DNA of 64,000 nucleotides from Bin87 sp965221295 (GTDB taxonomy: Bacteria > Chloroflexota > Dehalococcoidia > Lucifugimonadales > UBA3495), in the NCBI GenBank assembly GCA_965221295.1, contig OZ244879.1, forward strand, positions 1,550,001 through 1,614,000, written 5' to 3'. Positions within the stretch are counted from its first letter, which is position 1. The number at the start of each line of letters is the position of its first letter. This document shows positions 52,301 to 59,885 of the stretch, piece by piece. The position numbers were made by a program, and so were the translations under genes. The notes beneath the pieces are model-generated. The model ran no database searches, was not told where the DNA came from, and saw only the letters and a list, made by a program, of their open reading frames with translations.

Positions 52301-55300
52301 CCACTGACCAGGAAGGTTTGACTACGACCGACAATTTCACCTTCACAGTGGGAGCCGACTACGACGCGGACAACGATGGGTTGATTGAAGTGTCGAACTT
52401 GTCCCAGCTGCACGCAATCCGCTGGGACCTGGATGGCGATGGCGCGGTGGACAGCGCCGGCAACGATTCTGGTTACGCCGCCGCCTACCCCAGTCGGCTC
52501 AGCGGCATGGGTTGCCCCAGATCAGGCTGCGTGGGCTACGAGCTAACCGCCGACCTGGACTTCGATACCAGCGGCGACGGGAGGGCCGACTCGCGGTGGA
52601 ATGCCTACTGGAACGATGGTGAGGGTTGGGAACCCATCGGCCCTTACACCGCGACCTTCGACGGAGCCGGCCATACGATCAGCAACCTGTACATCCTGCG
52701 AGAGCAGGCATACCTGGGCTTCTTTGGCGAGGTGAGTGGGACAGTGAAGCGGGTGGGCTTGGAGGACGCCCTTGTACAGGAAGGAACACCAGACTCCACC
52801 ACCACTGGAAGCACTGCTACCGGCGTTGGCCTGCTGGCGGGGTTCAACACCGGGACGATTACTGAAAGCTACGCCAAGGGGAGCGTGTCTGCCGGCAGTG
52901 TGTATGCCGATGCTGGAGGGCTGGTAGGGGTGAATTGGGGTACGGTATCGGTCAGCTACTCTATGGCAAGGGTGACCTCCAATTATGCAGGCGCGGGCCT
53001 GGTAGGCTTCAACCAAGGGGGAACCATAACATCCAGCTATGCCACGGGAAACGTGACCTCGGGACAGTATGCTGGCGGCCTGGTGGGGGACAACAGTACA
53101 AGAGGCGCCACCGCATTCCCCGATAGCGCCATCACTGCTGGCTACGCGACGGGCAGTGTAACGGGTACGGGCTCGAATCATGGTGGCCTGGTGGGGTTCG
53201 GACGAAATTGGTTAGCGACCGACAGCTATTGGGACACAGAAACCAGCGGGATGTCTTCCAGCGCGGGCGGAGTCGGCAAGACCACCACGGAGTTGCAGAC
53301 GCCCACTGACGCCACGGGCATCTACGCCGATTGGGATGCAGGAGTGTGGGACTTTGGCACGTCCAGCCAGTACCCGGCTCTGAAGGCGGACTGGAACGGC
53401 GACGGGGTGGCCACGGTTTGGGAGTTTGGCAACCAGAGGTCTACGCCCAGTGCGCCAGCGCCATCGAACATCTTGGCGGTGGCGGCCAGCGACGTGGAGA
53501 TAATTCTGACGTGGGACGCGACGCCTAATGTGGATGGGTATCAGTTGCGGTGGCAGGGGCTTGGCGCGACTTCGTGGAGGGTGGAGGATGTCCATACGAC
53601 CGAAACCAGCCAGTCGGTCACCGGCCTGTGGGCCAGCAAGCAGTACGACTTCCAGGTACGCGCCAGAGGCAATGGGCAGTTCTACGCCACCGGATGGGGG
53701 GATTGGAGCGCCAGCGTGTCGGCGACCACCGAAAACCGCAGCGTGTCCTTCGGAGACGCGAGCTACTCGGTTGACGAAGGGGAGACGGAAACAGTAACCG
53801 TTCTGCTGAGCAGCGCGGCTCCCCAGGAGTTGGTGATCTCGATAACCGTAACCGCGCCCGCAACCGGCGGGGCTGAGGAAAGCGACTACGACATCGACGG
53901 TGCGAGCAGTGGCGTTCTGAACCTGACATTTGCCAAAGGCATCACCAGCCAGACCTTCGACGTGGTTACCGCCCAGGACGACGACCGGGACGACGAAACC
54001 CTGAACCTGGGCTTCGGCAATTCGCTCACGGGGGTGGCTCTGGGAACCCAAGCCACTGCGCCCTTCACCATCACGGATGATGACCGGCGTACCATCGGCT
54101 TCGGCCAAACGGCTTACACGGTTACAGAGGGGGAGAGCGTCACGGTGACAGTAAAGCTGGACCAGGCCGCCAACAGCGACCTGACCATCCCAGTCTCATT
54201 GACCGCCAGCGCCGCCAATCCCCCGGAGGCAGACGACTACACCGTGACTGGATTAACCAATGGCGCGGTGACCATCGCGGCGGGGAGTTCCACAGCTACT
54301 CTGACCTTCGCCACTAATGAGGATGATGGCTACAACGATGAAGCTCTAACCCTGGGATTTGGAACGCCATTGCCTGACGGAGTGTCCTTGGAGACCACGG
54401 CAACCTCGGCTACCCTCACCATCACCGACTCTAACACCCCTCCGCCGGGCTATGGCAACTACGACAAGGACGACGACGGGTTGATCGAGGTGGCGAACCT
54501 GGCGCAGCTCAACGCCATTCGCTGGGACTTGGACGGCGATGGGACCGTGGATAGCTCAACCAATAGCGGCGGTTACTTCTCCGCCTTCCCCGATGCCATT
54601 CCTGGGATGGGCTGCCCAGCTTCAGGCTGCATAGGGTACGAGTTGACCGCCGACCTGAACTTCGACACCAACGGCGACGGCAACACCAACGCGGCCGGAG
54701 ACGACTACTGGGACGGCGGATCGGGGTGGGATCCCATCGGCCCCTATACCGCCACTTTCGACGGCGACGGCCACGTCATCAGCAACCTGTACGTTCTGCG
54801 GGAGCAGGAATACCTGGGCTTCTTTAGCGAGGTGAGCGGGACTGTGATGCGGGTGGGGCTGGAGGACGCCCAGGTATCGGAGGGGACACCCGGCTCATCG
54901 TCAACGGGCATCGACGTTGCCGGAGTCGGGCTGCTGGTGGGCCAAAACACGGGTACGGTAACGGAAAGTTACTCCACGGGAAGCGTATCGGCCAAGGATA
55001 CCTACGCCAGCGCTGGGGGATTGGTTGGGGTGAACAAGGGCGCTGTCTCCGTCAGCTATTCCACTGCGGTTGTCGCATCCAGATTCGACGCAGCCGGCCT
55101 GGTGGGCTACAACCGGGAGGGAACCATTGATTCCAGCTACGCCACGGGAGACGCCACGGGACGGCACGTTGGGGGCCTGGTGGGCTACGATAATGGCGGT
55201 ACTGTGAGCGCCAGCTACGCCACGGGAGCGGCATCAAGATCAAGCACAGTGACAGGTACGGCCGACATCGGCGGCCTGTTTGGGGTCGGCTTCGGAACGG

Positions 55301-55530
55301 TTACCGACAGCTATTGGGACGAAGATGCCAGCGGGCTGACTGTAAGCGACGGCGGCGCTGGCAAGACTACCTCAGAGTTGCAGACGACAACTGATGCCAC
55401 GGGGATATACTCCGCTTGGAGCGGGAACATCTGGGACTTTGGCACTGCCAGCCAGTACCCGGCATTGAAGGCAGACTGGAACCGCGATGGCGCGTCCACA
55501 GCCTGGGAGTTCGGCAGCCAACGCCCCTAG
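43324..55530 (+). CDS. Giant secreted repeat protein with inactive matrixin-like head, Calx-beta, FN3 and GLUG modules
   Basis: A 4068-residue protein. Residues 1-26 are a signal peptide. Residues about 30-250 resemble a matrixin/M10 metalloprotease, but the zinc motif is HGFGRALGFFD (212-222) where HExxHxxGxxH is expected, so it is predicted inactive; SSNLM keeps the Met-turn. Next are a PPC-like domain (about 390-515), Pro-Thr linkers, two Ig-like repeats (about 46.2-46.8 kb), two Calx-beta domains (47.3-48.0 kb), four modules that each start DADNDGLIEVSNL, contain GLUG repeats and end QYPALKADWN...FG(D/N)QR (48.0-53.4 kb), one FN3 (53.5-53.7 kb), two more Calx-beta and a fifth module. No C-terminal anchor is seen. 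Likely an adhesin or surface filament. Confidence 0.88.
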   Translation: MKRHAIRMFLVLFAVGAAGLTAPLGAPIATFGHGGPRHDLAFIGEPAHWQEEEVVTYSFGNDIFEPTPRKFPSTWHGEVEDASTHLRNSAFVTGFYPEEEGGQGEILVFLGDWTSDIRWSGDPFYVPYYHERVCKVEAGTGSRLICVVPMAVNGNNDARLAFDISLFNDWRDWLYRVWIILDKPDFWITDDYGVETTHPDWDDDEIRLLMAHGFGRALGFFDYLDGSSNLMSEPASPSFMPGSYTLTTADKWALNRLYMHTADATAACQTTVDLASKANMRVTGQMYPTDGLGSLNTLGSICPSTAYDGLAHYYRLDHSNVKRGRDFSVTTTAGSGVKQYVHDDDDDHYEAGEEFNPYASATISDSKLVQIASGNRGVARTYRLKITPLGCVDDDYISGYQNTYGSGKLENGDCISSRSGRGYADFYRFKATADGTVTIDMSEHNDSDLDTYLYLWHGEDVVSGTPLAYNDDRDESHNSRIVASVTSGETYTIEATSFSSIASGAYALSVDFSATCVGAASALGIDSGGCPTPTDTPTPTPTPAPSASLSPDPADVAFKPDGAWHKFTVHSEVPVEIVANPSGTTPRVEITTHNITSNLCPPESDDQKDRSNGEPIYLAGCVEGTGTVELRRESDGVLLRTYIFTISDAPAPTPTYTPTPTPTPTYTPTPTPTPTPTPAPTDPPEPTATYTPTPSPTVIPTPIPTLACDPAPMCTPLGEVSGAVGQQGPPVSEELGRQLLQAFANAHYVNLMADDYSNGNGGASTGTFAEMPANPFAVGAEAQHTGVQTPAPTPEPTPDGDHQHTVIILPPPENVFAEETASAQHDYDYLKPGTRRGSGDAKCSVCPTPLAGHVLGGCKYYSDDKETWCEYEHAPPTPTPTPTPHPEQYCIDAGFPGCLEYCIAVHGSCGYDPAEHRCLTCPAPTPTNTPTPTPTPVPTPVNTPAMNPFPSPTPTKTPTPTVAPAPLASVSITPSSVRVGDEYTIVWSCSNASQCKWYWERPDGTTTSVKTTSLSGDATQTVESISQSGAWKLYIIAIAADGRSHTASATIIDIVTPPTATPTPTPTPTPTPTPAATLGPPPQASVSVTPAQVWPGSEFTRIWSCVNANLCNEYWERPNGTNSSVTNVAMSGNVTQTVSNNPQFGTWKWHVIAVATDGRKHTASTPITVIDAPLLPEPASASLNIHESEVYPDQSITMTAACSGAGVTHLRTVNSQGNVGNHVKSTGFTHVYQPPDGGWAVGSYTVGLQCGRLSSGEFRKMASDSDSITVRLRCCAVTPTPWPTATPTPAPTATPTPTATPTPTSTPRPTATRRPTPRPTPIPLPSVRFDPSTYSVFEGDEGMVTVRLSRTNAWNLTIPVSVAPGAADPAETGDYSIKGLSGGIVNVFIAAGTTSGSFTVETNEDAGEYDDETLILNLGTLPGAVTRGAPASATFTITDDDRRTVSFSQSAYKVTEGESETVAVELDQATDRSLTIPVNVEPSTIDPAETDDYDIVGLTDGAVSLVIAAGGTSASFTVETNNDADTEYDDDILGLSFGTLPDGVVQGAPAAASFTIADDDVAPGDYDADNDGLIEVSNLAQLNAVRWDLDGDGTVDSAADDTDYASAFPGALDGMGCPWAGCIGYELTTDLDFDTNGDGQTDAVGDAYWNDGEGWEPIGPYTATFDGNGHVISNLYINRRATHLGLFGSVSGTVKRVGLKNASVAEASSQASAAAAVASVGPSREKFRMAEGSRGRGEQDGGFAVASSGSDAEGVGALVGLNSGTITASFATGSVSANSGRASAGGLVGRNTGMVSVSYSTADVESNYDAGGLVGYNEGGTVQGGYAIGNAEGQYAGGLIGFNSGAVADSYAIGGSTGQNAGGLIGSGGGTVTACYWDTETSGLSAGSRGEGKTTSELETPTSADGIYADWDTFEWDFGSTMQYPALKADWNDDGVATWQEFGDQRPNQAPRALNPIPDQEALMNSSLKIDLKVAGVEVFMDPEGGPLTYAAFSGDANVATTSVSGATLTMTAGAWGAAEISVTATDREGLTTTDRFTFAVGTDYDADNDGLIEVSNLAQLNAMRWDLDGDGAVDSAGNDSGYATAYPSRLSGMGCPRSGCVGYELTADLDFDTNGDGQTDAAGDAYWNDGEGWDPISPYSGTFDGAGHTISNLYIDRRATHLGLFGSLSGTVKRVGLKEASVSEATSEVSAAAAGAVASSAREQPRRSEFQGGGGAVGQAEVVGAASADANAEGVGTLAGLNSGTVTASYATGRVDASSDNVRVGGLVGDNPGSVARSYANAQVEGGTGNTSAGGLVGINSGAIEDSYATGAVVSTFDGGGLVGYNSSGAVTDSYALGSASGRYAGGLIGSNQGKFAVSYWNTETSGLTSSAGGVGKTTSELETPTSADGIYADWETSEWDFGSTMQYPALKADWNGDGVATWQEFGDQRPNQPPRMFNPIPDQAAVINFSLTIDLEVAGAEVFMDPEGGPLTYAAFSGDANVATTSVSGATLTAMAVALGAVEISVTATDQKGLTTTDSFTLTAKADYDADNDGLIEVSNLAQLNAMRWDLDGDGAVDSAADDATYAAAYPSRLSGMGCPRTGCVGYELTANLDFDTNGDGQTDAAGDAYWNDGEGWEPVGPYTATFDGNGHIISNLYIDRRATHLGLFGSVSGTVKRIGLSDASVSEASAEGSASAAGAVASSAREEPRRDENGIGRGAQASGFAAASADANAEGVGALVGLNSGTVTASFATGRVEASSNNVKVGGLVGYNPGSVVGSYANAKVEGGTGNTAAGGLVGNNSGAIKNSYATGDVVSIFDGGGLVGYNNGGAVTDSYALGSASGRYAGGLIGFNQGTVAVSYWDTDTSGMTSSAGGASKTTTELETPTGATGIYASWVASQWDFGTSAQYPALKADWNDDGVATWQEFGDQRPNQPPRSLNPIPDREVMMDSSLTIDLEAAGAEAFMDPEGGPLTYAATSGDDNVATASVSGATLTAMAVALGAVEISVTATDQEGLTTTDNFTFTVGADYDADNDGLIEVSNLSQLHAIRWDLDGDGAVDSAGNDSGYAAAYPSRLSGMGCPRSGCVGYELTADLDFDTSGDGRADSRWNAYWNDGEGWEPIGPYTATFDGAGHTISNLYILREQAYLGFFGEVSGTVKRVGLEDALVQEGTPDSTTTGSTATGVGLLAGFNTGTITESYAKGSVSAGSVYADAGGLVGVNWGTVSVSYSMARVTSNYAGAGLVGFNQGGTITSSYATGNVTSGQYAGGLVGDNSTRGATAFPDSAITAGYATGSVTGTGSNHGGLVGFGRNWLATDSYWDTETSGMSSSAGGVGKTTTELQTPTDATGIYADWDAGVWDFGTSSQYPALKADWNGDGVATVWEFGNQRSTPSAPAPSNILAVAASDVEIILTWDATPNVDGYQLRWQGLGATSWRVEDVHTTETSQSVTGLWASKQYDFQVRARGNGQFYATGWGDWSASVSATTENRSVSFGDASYSVDEGETETVTVLLSSAAPQELVISITVTAPATGGAEESDYDIDGASSGVLNLTFAKGITSQTFDVVTAQDDDRDDETLNLGFGNSLTGVALGTQATAPFTITDDDRRTIGFGQTAYTVTEGESVTVTVKLDQAANSDLTIPVSLTASAANPPEADDYTVTGLTNGAVTIAAGSSTATLTFATNEDDGYNDEALTLGFGTPLPDGVSLETTATSATLTITDSNTPPPGYGNYDKDDDGLIEVANLAQLNAIRWDLDGDGTVDSSTNSGGYFSAFPDAIPGMGCPASGCIGYELTADLNFDTNGDGNTNAAGDDYWDGGSGWDPIGPYTATFDGDGHVISNLYVLREQEYLGFFSEVSGTVMRVGLEDAQVSEGTPGSSSTGIDVAGVGLLVGQNTGTVTESYSTGSVSAKDTYASAGGLVGVNKGAVSVSYSTAVVASRFDAAGLVGYNREGTIDSSYATGDATGRHVGGLVGYDNGGTVSASYATGAASRSSTVTGTADIGGLFGVGFGTVTDSYWDEDASGLTVSDGGAGKTTSELQTTTDATGIYSAWSGNIWDFGTASQYPALKADWNRDGASTAWEFGSQRP

Positions 55531-56008
55531 CCAATGGCGCCGACGCCCACGGACCTGACGCGACGGAGGCCAGCGATGAAGGAGTGTACGTCAAAGGAAG
55601 CGGTGAGTCTGCTCGTCGAGGATCCCCCTTTGGGGCGAGAGGTTCGGCGAGGCCACCCACTGGAGGCTGCCGCCTGAACGTCAACACCAAGGATGACGCC
55701 AATTACACCACTAGACGGAACGTAATCCCAATCCGTGATTTTTGGCTCAATCTCAACCCATGAATGACACCTAGAACAGGTGGAAGCCCGCACGGACGGC
55801 TGGGTGACGGTGTAGCGGACGCCCGTGCGCCTGATTCACCACCCCGTCCACAGTTCAAATTCGGTACTGACTATCGTCAAGTCCGGATGCCGTTCAGGAG
55901 CCAAAAAGCTTGGCAGCTTGGCCCGTCAGAATCCTATTGGGGCCCTCGCAACCCGCTCTCACACACCGTTGGCTGCATTGGGTCATGCTTCTCCCCTGAC
56001 CCATGCGG
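55531..56008. other. Gene-free right shoulder of the element
   Basis: 478 bp between the giant gene and the conserved element end. No convincing gene; short frames on both strands lack ribosome sites. It has an AATCCCAATCC string (55725-55735) like those upstream of the 18212 and 23441 genes. No clear terminator was found for the giant gene. Confidence 0.45.
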
Positions 56009-56110
56009 CCGTGCCGGACTGCTGGGCTACGTCAATCCTCTTCCAGCCCCGCCACCCAAGAATAACGCATTTTTTGGTGTTGATTGACTGACCGATAACT
56101 TGGCGCAAGA
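56009..56110. other. Right attachment junction (attR) and conserved element end
   Basis: The element side (56009-56096) ends GTTGATTGACTGACCGATAA; the host recombinase resumes at AAC TTG GCG CAA GAG (56097 on). The same roughly 100-bp end occurs in reverse orientation at 58405-58500 with about 90% identity, which shows it is a functional terminal sequence of an element family and not random flank. Confidence 0.8.
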
Positions 56111-57341
56111 GGTCGTGCGGGGCATGAGGGAAGCCGCGTCGAGGGGCTTCTACTTGGCATCCCGTTCGCCCTTCGGTTACAAGCGGGTCAAGGTCAACGA
56201 CGGAGCCAAGGAACGTCCCACCTTGGACGTGGACTTGGACGCCGCTCCCATCGTGGTTCAGATATTCGAGTCCTCCCTGCGGGGCAACGGCCTGAAGGAA
56301 ATCTGCAAGGGCCTGAACGACCGGGGCATCACCAATAGGGGACGGCGCTGGCAGAAGAACACCCTGCACAACCTGTTGACCAACGAAGCCTACACCGGAA
56401 CCGCAGTCTGGGGCCGGAAGGCCAAGGGAGACAAGCCGGCCGACCCGGTACGGGTGGAGAACGCCTGGCCGGCCTTGGTGTCGCGGGAGTTGTTCGACGC
56501 CGTGCAGATGGGACTTCACGGACGCGCCCCCAAGTTCGAGCGGCCGGCGAGGGTTGGCAGTCGCTACCTGCTCAGCGGATTGCTGCGCTGCGGCGTGTGC
56601 GGGAAGCCCTACGGCGGTCAGAGCGCCAAGGGCGGGCAGTTCGCCTACTACGCTTGCAGCGCATTGCTGCGGGAGGGCGCCGGAGCCTGTCAGAATGGCA
56701 AGTACCTGAACGCGGCCATGGTCGAGGACCTGGTGGTGGAGAAGATTAGGGAGCGGATTCTCACCGAGCAGACCATCATTGAGCTGGTGCAGTTGGTGGC
56801 CGAGGAGATCGACGCCCTGGCCGGTGAGATCAACGACCGCCTGAAGGTCATTGACAACGAGCTGGTGGACGTGGACAGCCGGCTGGAGAATCTCTACCAG
56901 GCCCTGGAAACGAAACTCTTGCCCATGGACATCCTGTCGCCGCGCATTCTGGCGTTGAAGTCCCGGCAGGACCAGTTGACGGCGGCGCGGGACGAAGCGG
57001 CAGGCCAGTTGGAGCGGCGAAGGGTGGAGCTGCCCACCACGAGGGAAATCAAGGGATACGTGGCAGACTTCCGCAGTTTCTTGCAGGAGGGAACCTTCCC
57101 GGAACGGAGGGCGTTGATACGCAACTTCGTGCAGGGTATCGAGATCGCGAACGGGGAGGCGACTCTGACGTACACCATCCCCATGCCCAAGGACGGAGTG
57201 ACCAAGGAATCGGCATCGGTTCTAGATTTTGTCCAGTCCGGCCCACCACCGTGTATTGTACTGCGAAAACCGCCATTCAAGGCCACTTCCGCCATGTCCG
57301 CGCCCCTGATTGGGCTATCTTTGGGGGTGGGGATTGTGTAG
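56097..57341 (+). pseudogene. Resident serine recombinase, C-terminal half
   Basis: Continues the gene broken at 1865: LAQEVVRGMREAASRGFYLA, SRSPFGYKRVKV (recombinase domain), then a zinc ribbon (CGVCGKPYGGQSAKGG ... YYACSALLREGAGACQ) and a coiled coil (EEIDALAGEINDRLKVIDNE). The catalytic domain is absent, so alone it is inert; a TTG at 56100 could initiate it. The last natural codons are near 57215-57240 (LDFVQSGPP). Beyond this the frame reads antisense through the convergent recombinase to a stop at 57341. Excision of the element would rebuild a full-length gene. Confidence 0.88.
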
Positions 57342-58405
57342 ATGATGGTGGCTTTGCCGGCGACCACTGTTACCTCCTTCACGAAGGAACGGATGAAGGC
57401 GCGGGTCTCGGTGATCTCGCTGGTTCGCAGAAACTCCCCCATCTCGGTGGCGAAGGCGGCGATCACGTCGGCGCTGTCCAGCAACTGCCTCCGCTCCGCC
57501 AATACCGCCCGCGCTTCCTCAGCGGCCGCTTCCAGATGCTCCCGCCGGTGGCGGTGTTCTAGGATGCGCTCTGATGCGTCGGCCATGTCCAGTTCGGTGT
57601 TCTCCACGAAATACCAGATGCGGTCCATCTTCCGCCGAACTTCGGCCAGTTCCGCTTCCACCGTCTCCAGCCGGTCCCGCTGACTCCTGGCCACTCCGTC
57701 CATCTCCTCGTCCAACATCTTGACCAAATCCCGGATGTTGGACTCGGTGAGGATGTGTTCCCGGAGGGTTGAGATGATGAGCTGTTCGAAGTCTTTGGCA
57801 TTCAGCCGGGGACAGTTGCAGGCGTCCTTGCCCAGCTTGAGCATGGACTGGCAGACGTAGTAGGTGTACTTGCCGCTCTTGGCTTCGGCGGCGGTGAGGG
57901 CCTTGCCGCAGGTCTCGCACTTGGCCAACCCGCTCAGCAGGTACGGGCTGGCGGCCCGACGGGGGTGGGTTACCTTGGGGGCGCGAGACTCCAGAAGGTG
58001 GCGGACCCGGGCGAACTCTCCCTGCGTCACTATTGCAGGAAAGGCGTTCTCCACCCGCACCGGCGGGGCGTTGTCCTTCGCGTTTTCGCCCCAGACCAGT
58101 GTTCCGGTGTAGGCTTCGTTGCCCAACACCTTGTGAACGGTGGTCTTGCGCCACTGCTTACCCATGGGCGAGGGGATGCCCTCGCTGTTGAGGGTCTTCA
58201 GGATGTCCAGTGAAGTCTTGCCCTGAAGGGTAAGATCGAAGATGCGGCGGACTACGGCGTCGTGCGGGGGATTCAGGGCCAAGCGGGGTCGCTTCTTGGC
58301 GCCGTCCTGGACGTAAACCCGTTGGTAGCCGTATGGGGCATTGGTGGTCATCCAGAAGCCACGGGAGGCAGCTTCCCTCATGCCCCTAACGACCTCTTGC
58401 GCCAA
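56894..58405 (-). pseudogene. Second serine recombinase C-terminal half, convergent with the first
   Basis: Starts at the same codon as the other half (L/M-A-Q-E-V-V-R-G-M-R-E-A-A) but is a diverged homologue: GFWMTTNAPYGYQRVYV, zinc ribbon CETCGKALTAAEAKSGK ... YYVCQSMLKLGKDAC, coiled coil EEMDGVARSQRDRLETVEAE. Its normal end is near GGGPDWTKSRT (about 57225); the frame then reads antisense into the + strand gene down to 56894. It lacks the catalytic domain, which should lie beyond the right end of a second element. The two genes share their 3' ends tail-to-tail. Confidence 0.85.
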
Positions 58406-58500
58406 GTTATCGGTCAGTCAATCAACACCAAAAATTGCGTTATTCCTGGGTGGCAGGTTTGGACGCGGATTGACGTAGCCCAGCAATTTGGTACGGCCAG
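58405..58500. other. Inverted copy of the element right end
   Basis: Read on the minus strand: TGCTGGGCTACGTCAATCC, GCCACCCAGGAATAACGCA, GGTGTTGATTGACTGACCGA, then TAACTTGGCGCAAGAGGTCG. It matches 56009-56110 almost base for base across element and host-gene sides. This marks a second att junction of the same family with its element extending to the right. Confidence 0.85.
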
Positions 58501-59181
58501 CGCGGTTGACGGGGAAGTCCGTTCCATTGTGCCGACAGGGTGCGGGAGTAAGTGCCAAGAGCCCGATCCGGAATCTGACGGGCTGGCCTCCTGCCACTGG
58601 GCTACCAGTTGCGCCGCCAGTCCGAAGGCGCGGGATTCGTCGGGCTGCGGCTCCAGCGTGACTACCCCGGCTTCGGGCAGTCCGTGGCCCCGACGGGGTC
58701 GACGCCACTCTGCCTCTAGTTCTTGGCCGCCGAGAATGCCAGCGCCGCCGCTCTGCGAGTAGCCGAGTCCCTCCAACTCGGCCACCCGCCGTCGCAGGGC
58801 CTCCAGTTCCTCCGCTTGGGCTGCCACCGTCTCCCGCAACTTCCGGTTCTCCCGCTCCAAATCCGCCGCCCTGTCCGCCATTGATTCCTCGGCATCATCC
58901 GCTCCAGCTCCGGGAACCACGTCGGGTTCGTCTTGGCTGGCTTCCAGGGTGTCTCGGTACTCCTGCAACGCTTGGCGCACCCGGCGGGGCGCCTGCCGGG
59001 ATTGCTGGCACCGGGCCACCGTGCGGTAGTTCACCCCCAGGACTTCGGCCGCTGGCACCCTGCCCCGGCGGTCCATCAGGTCGTCCAGCAGGTCCAATAG
59101 AGCATCGTCCGATAGGGGTGAATCCGGCCCACTTCCGGCGTCGTGGTGCTGTTCAGGGGTGATTGCTTCGGGGTCAGCCAA
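58414..59181 (-). pseudogene. C-terminally truncated HTH/coiled-coil regulator of the neighbouring element
   Basis: Starts at TTG 59181 behind AGAGG. The N-terminal HTH (LMDRRGRVPAAEVLGVNY, RTVARCQQSRQAPRRVRQAL) and coiled coil (DLERENRKLRETVAAQAEEL) correspond to the 239-residue regulator at 16855, and FGLAAQLVAQWQEA corresponds to YGPAWPLVEEWRRLWAG there. After about residue 190 homology stops and the frame runs through the conserved element end to its stop. The DNA-binding half is intact, so it might still act as a repressor. Confidence 0.65.
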
Positions 59182-59216
59182 GGCGCCTCTAGGGGTCGAG
59201 AGTACAATCCTGACAG

Positions 59217-59338
59217 TGCAATCTGTGCAATGTGGTGATTATAGGCCCGCAGTAAAAATCCCGCTCGCCATCGCCCGCCCAGCCTACGACATTGCCCCGT
59301 TTCAAGTAGGGATTACCCCTGGATTGCATTATGCAATC
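59217..59338. promoter_or_regulatory. TGCAAT repeats and half-operator upstream of the truncated regulator
   Basis: TGCAATCTGTGCAAT (59217-59231) and a perfect palindrome GATTGCATTATGCAATC (59322-59338) with 8-bp arms. Between them is GGGATTACCCC (about 59310-59320), one arm plus flank of the operator seen at 16556. The same combination of signals occurs ahead of the 16855 regulator, supporting a conserved regulatory region. Confidence 0.55.
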
Positions 59339-59885
59339 TCTTCCATTTTCCCTTTCAGCCCGCCTACGGCGGAAAACCCCTCGCGAGGGATTGAGATCTG
59401 ACGTACCGGCCTCACCGGAAGGGATTAGCCGGGCCCGACTCCGTGGCTCCCGCGTGTTCCACGAGAGCGCCTCTTAGGCGAGGAATTCCAATAGGCCGGC
59501 CCTTGAGCTATCCAGTAATCGCGGGCATCCTGATTAAAATATTCGCGTCAGTTACGGTTCAGTCACTTGAGCGGCCGGTTCCTTTAGGGCCGGCGGCCTG
59601 GCCCTGACCAGCGATTCAATCAAGGAGGTGTCGGTCGATGTAACCCAAAGTCGTTTGCCGAATTTTCAAGGGCAAGTCCCTTCCCGAGGTCAAGGTGATC
59701 TCCATCACGGCGCCCTGCCCCATGGAGCCCGCCATGCCCGGCATGGGAACTTCCTCTTTGGGCGTGGACCCTCTCGGTGGCATTGGCGCCCTTACCGTAA
59801 CGGAGCAACAAACGGGCTGGCGGCCCCAATGATACAGGGACCGCCAGCCTGTTGACGGGTTGCTACGCCGCGCAGTTGTGAAGTC
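59339..59885. other. Gap between the truncated regulator and the right giant protein
   Basis: About 550 bp. An inverted repeat GGCTGGCGG (59815-59823) / CCGCCAGCC (59841-59849) sits 37-71 bp beyond the stop of the minus-strand giant gene and may terminate it. A short frame after AAGGAGG (59622 onward) is not convincing. Nothing else is recognised. Confidence 0.45.

Larger units (their letters stand above)
1866..56096. mobile_element. Integrative and conjugative element carrying a type I-C CRISPR-Cas locus
   Basis: The limits are set by the two halves of one interrupted serine recombinase gene (1440-1865 and 56097 onward). Contents: a serine integrase next to the left junction, an ImmR/ImmA-like regulatory switch, a VirB4/VirD4 conjugation operon, a DNA-processing cluster (primase, Rad52-like protein, exonuclease, SSB, RadC, methyltransferase, SNF2 helicase), a solitary helicase, CRISPR-Cas I-C, and a lipoprotein plus giant secreted protein. 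Self-transfer is inferred from the presence of coupling protein, VirB4, VirB6-like and VirB3/PrgI-like proteins; no classical MOB relaxase is recognisable. About 54.2 kb, within the normal ICE size range. Confidence 0.85.

Noticed and set aside
43753..55702. Many minus-strand frames with repetitive, Gln/Val/Gly-rich sequence
   Set aside because: They are antisense reflections of the repeats in the giant gene.
59628..59855. A 75-codon frame after AAGGAGG, and a second-phase frame containing MEPAMPGMGTSS
   Set aside because: The start codon overlaps the ribosome site or is missing, and neither has a recognisable domain.
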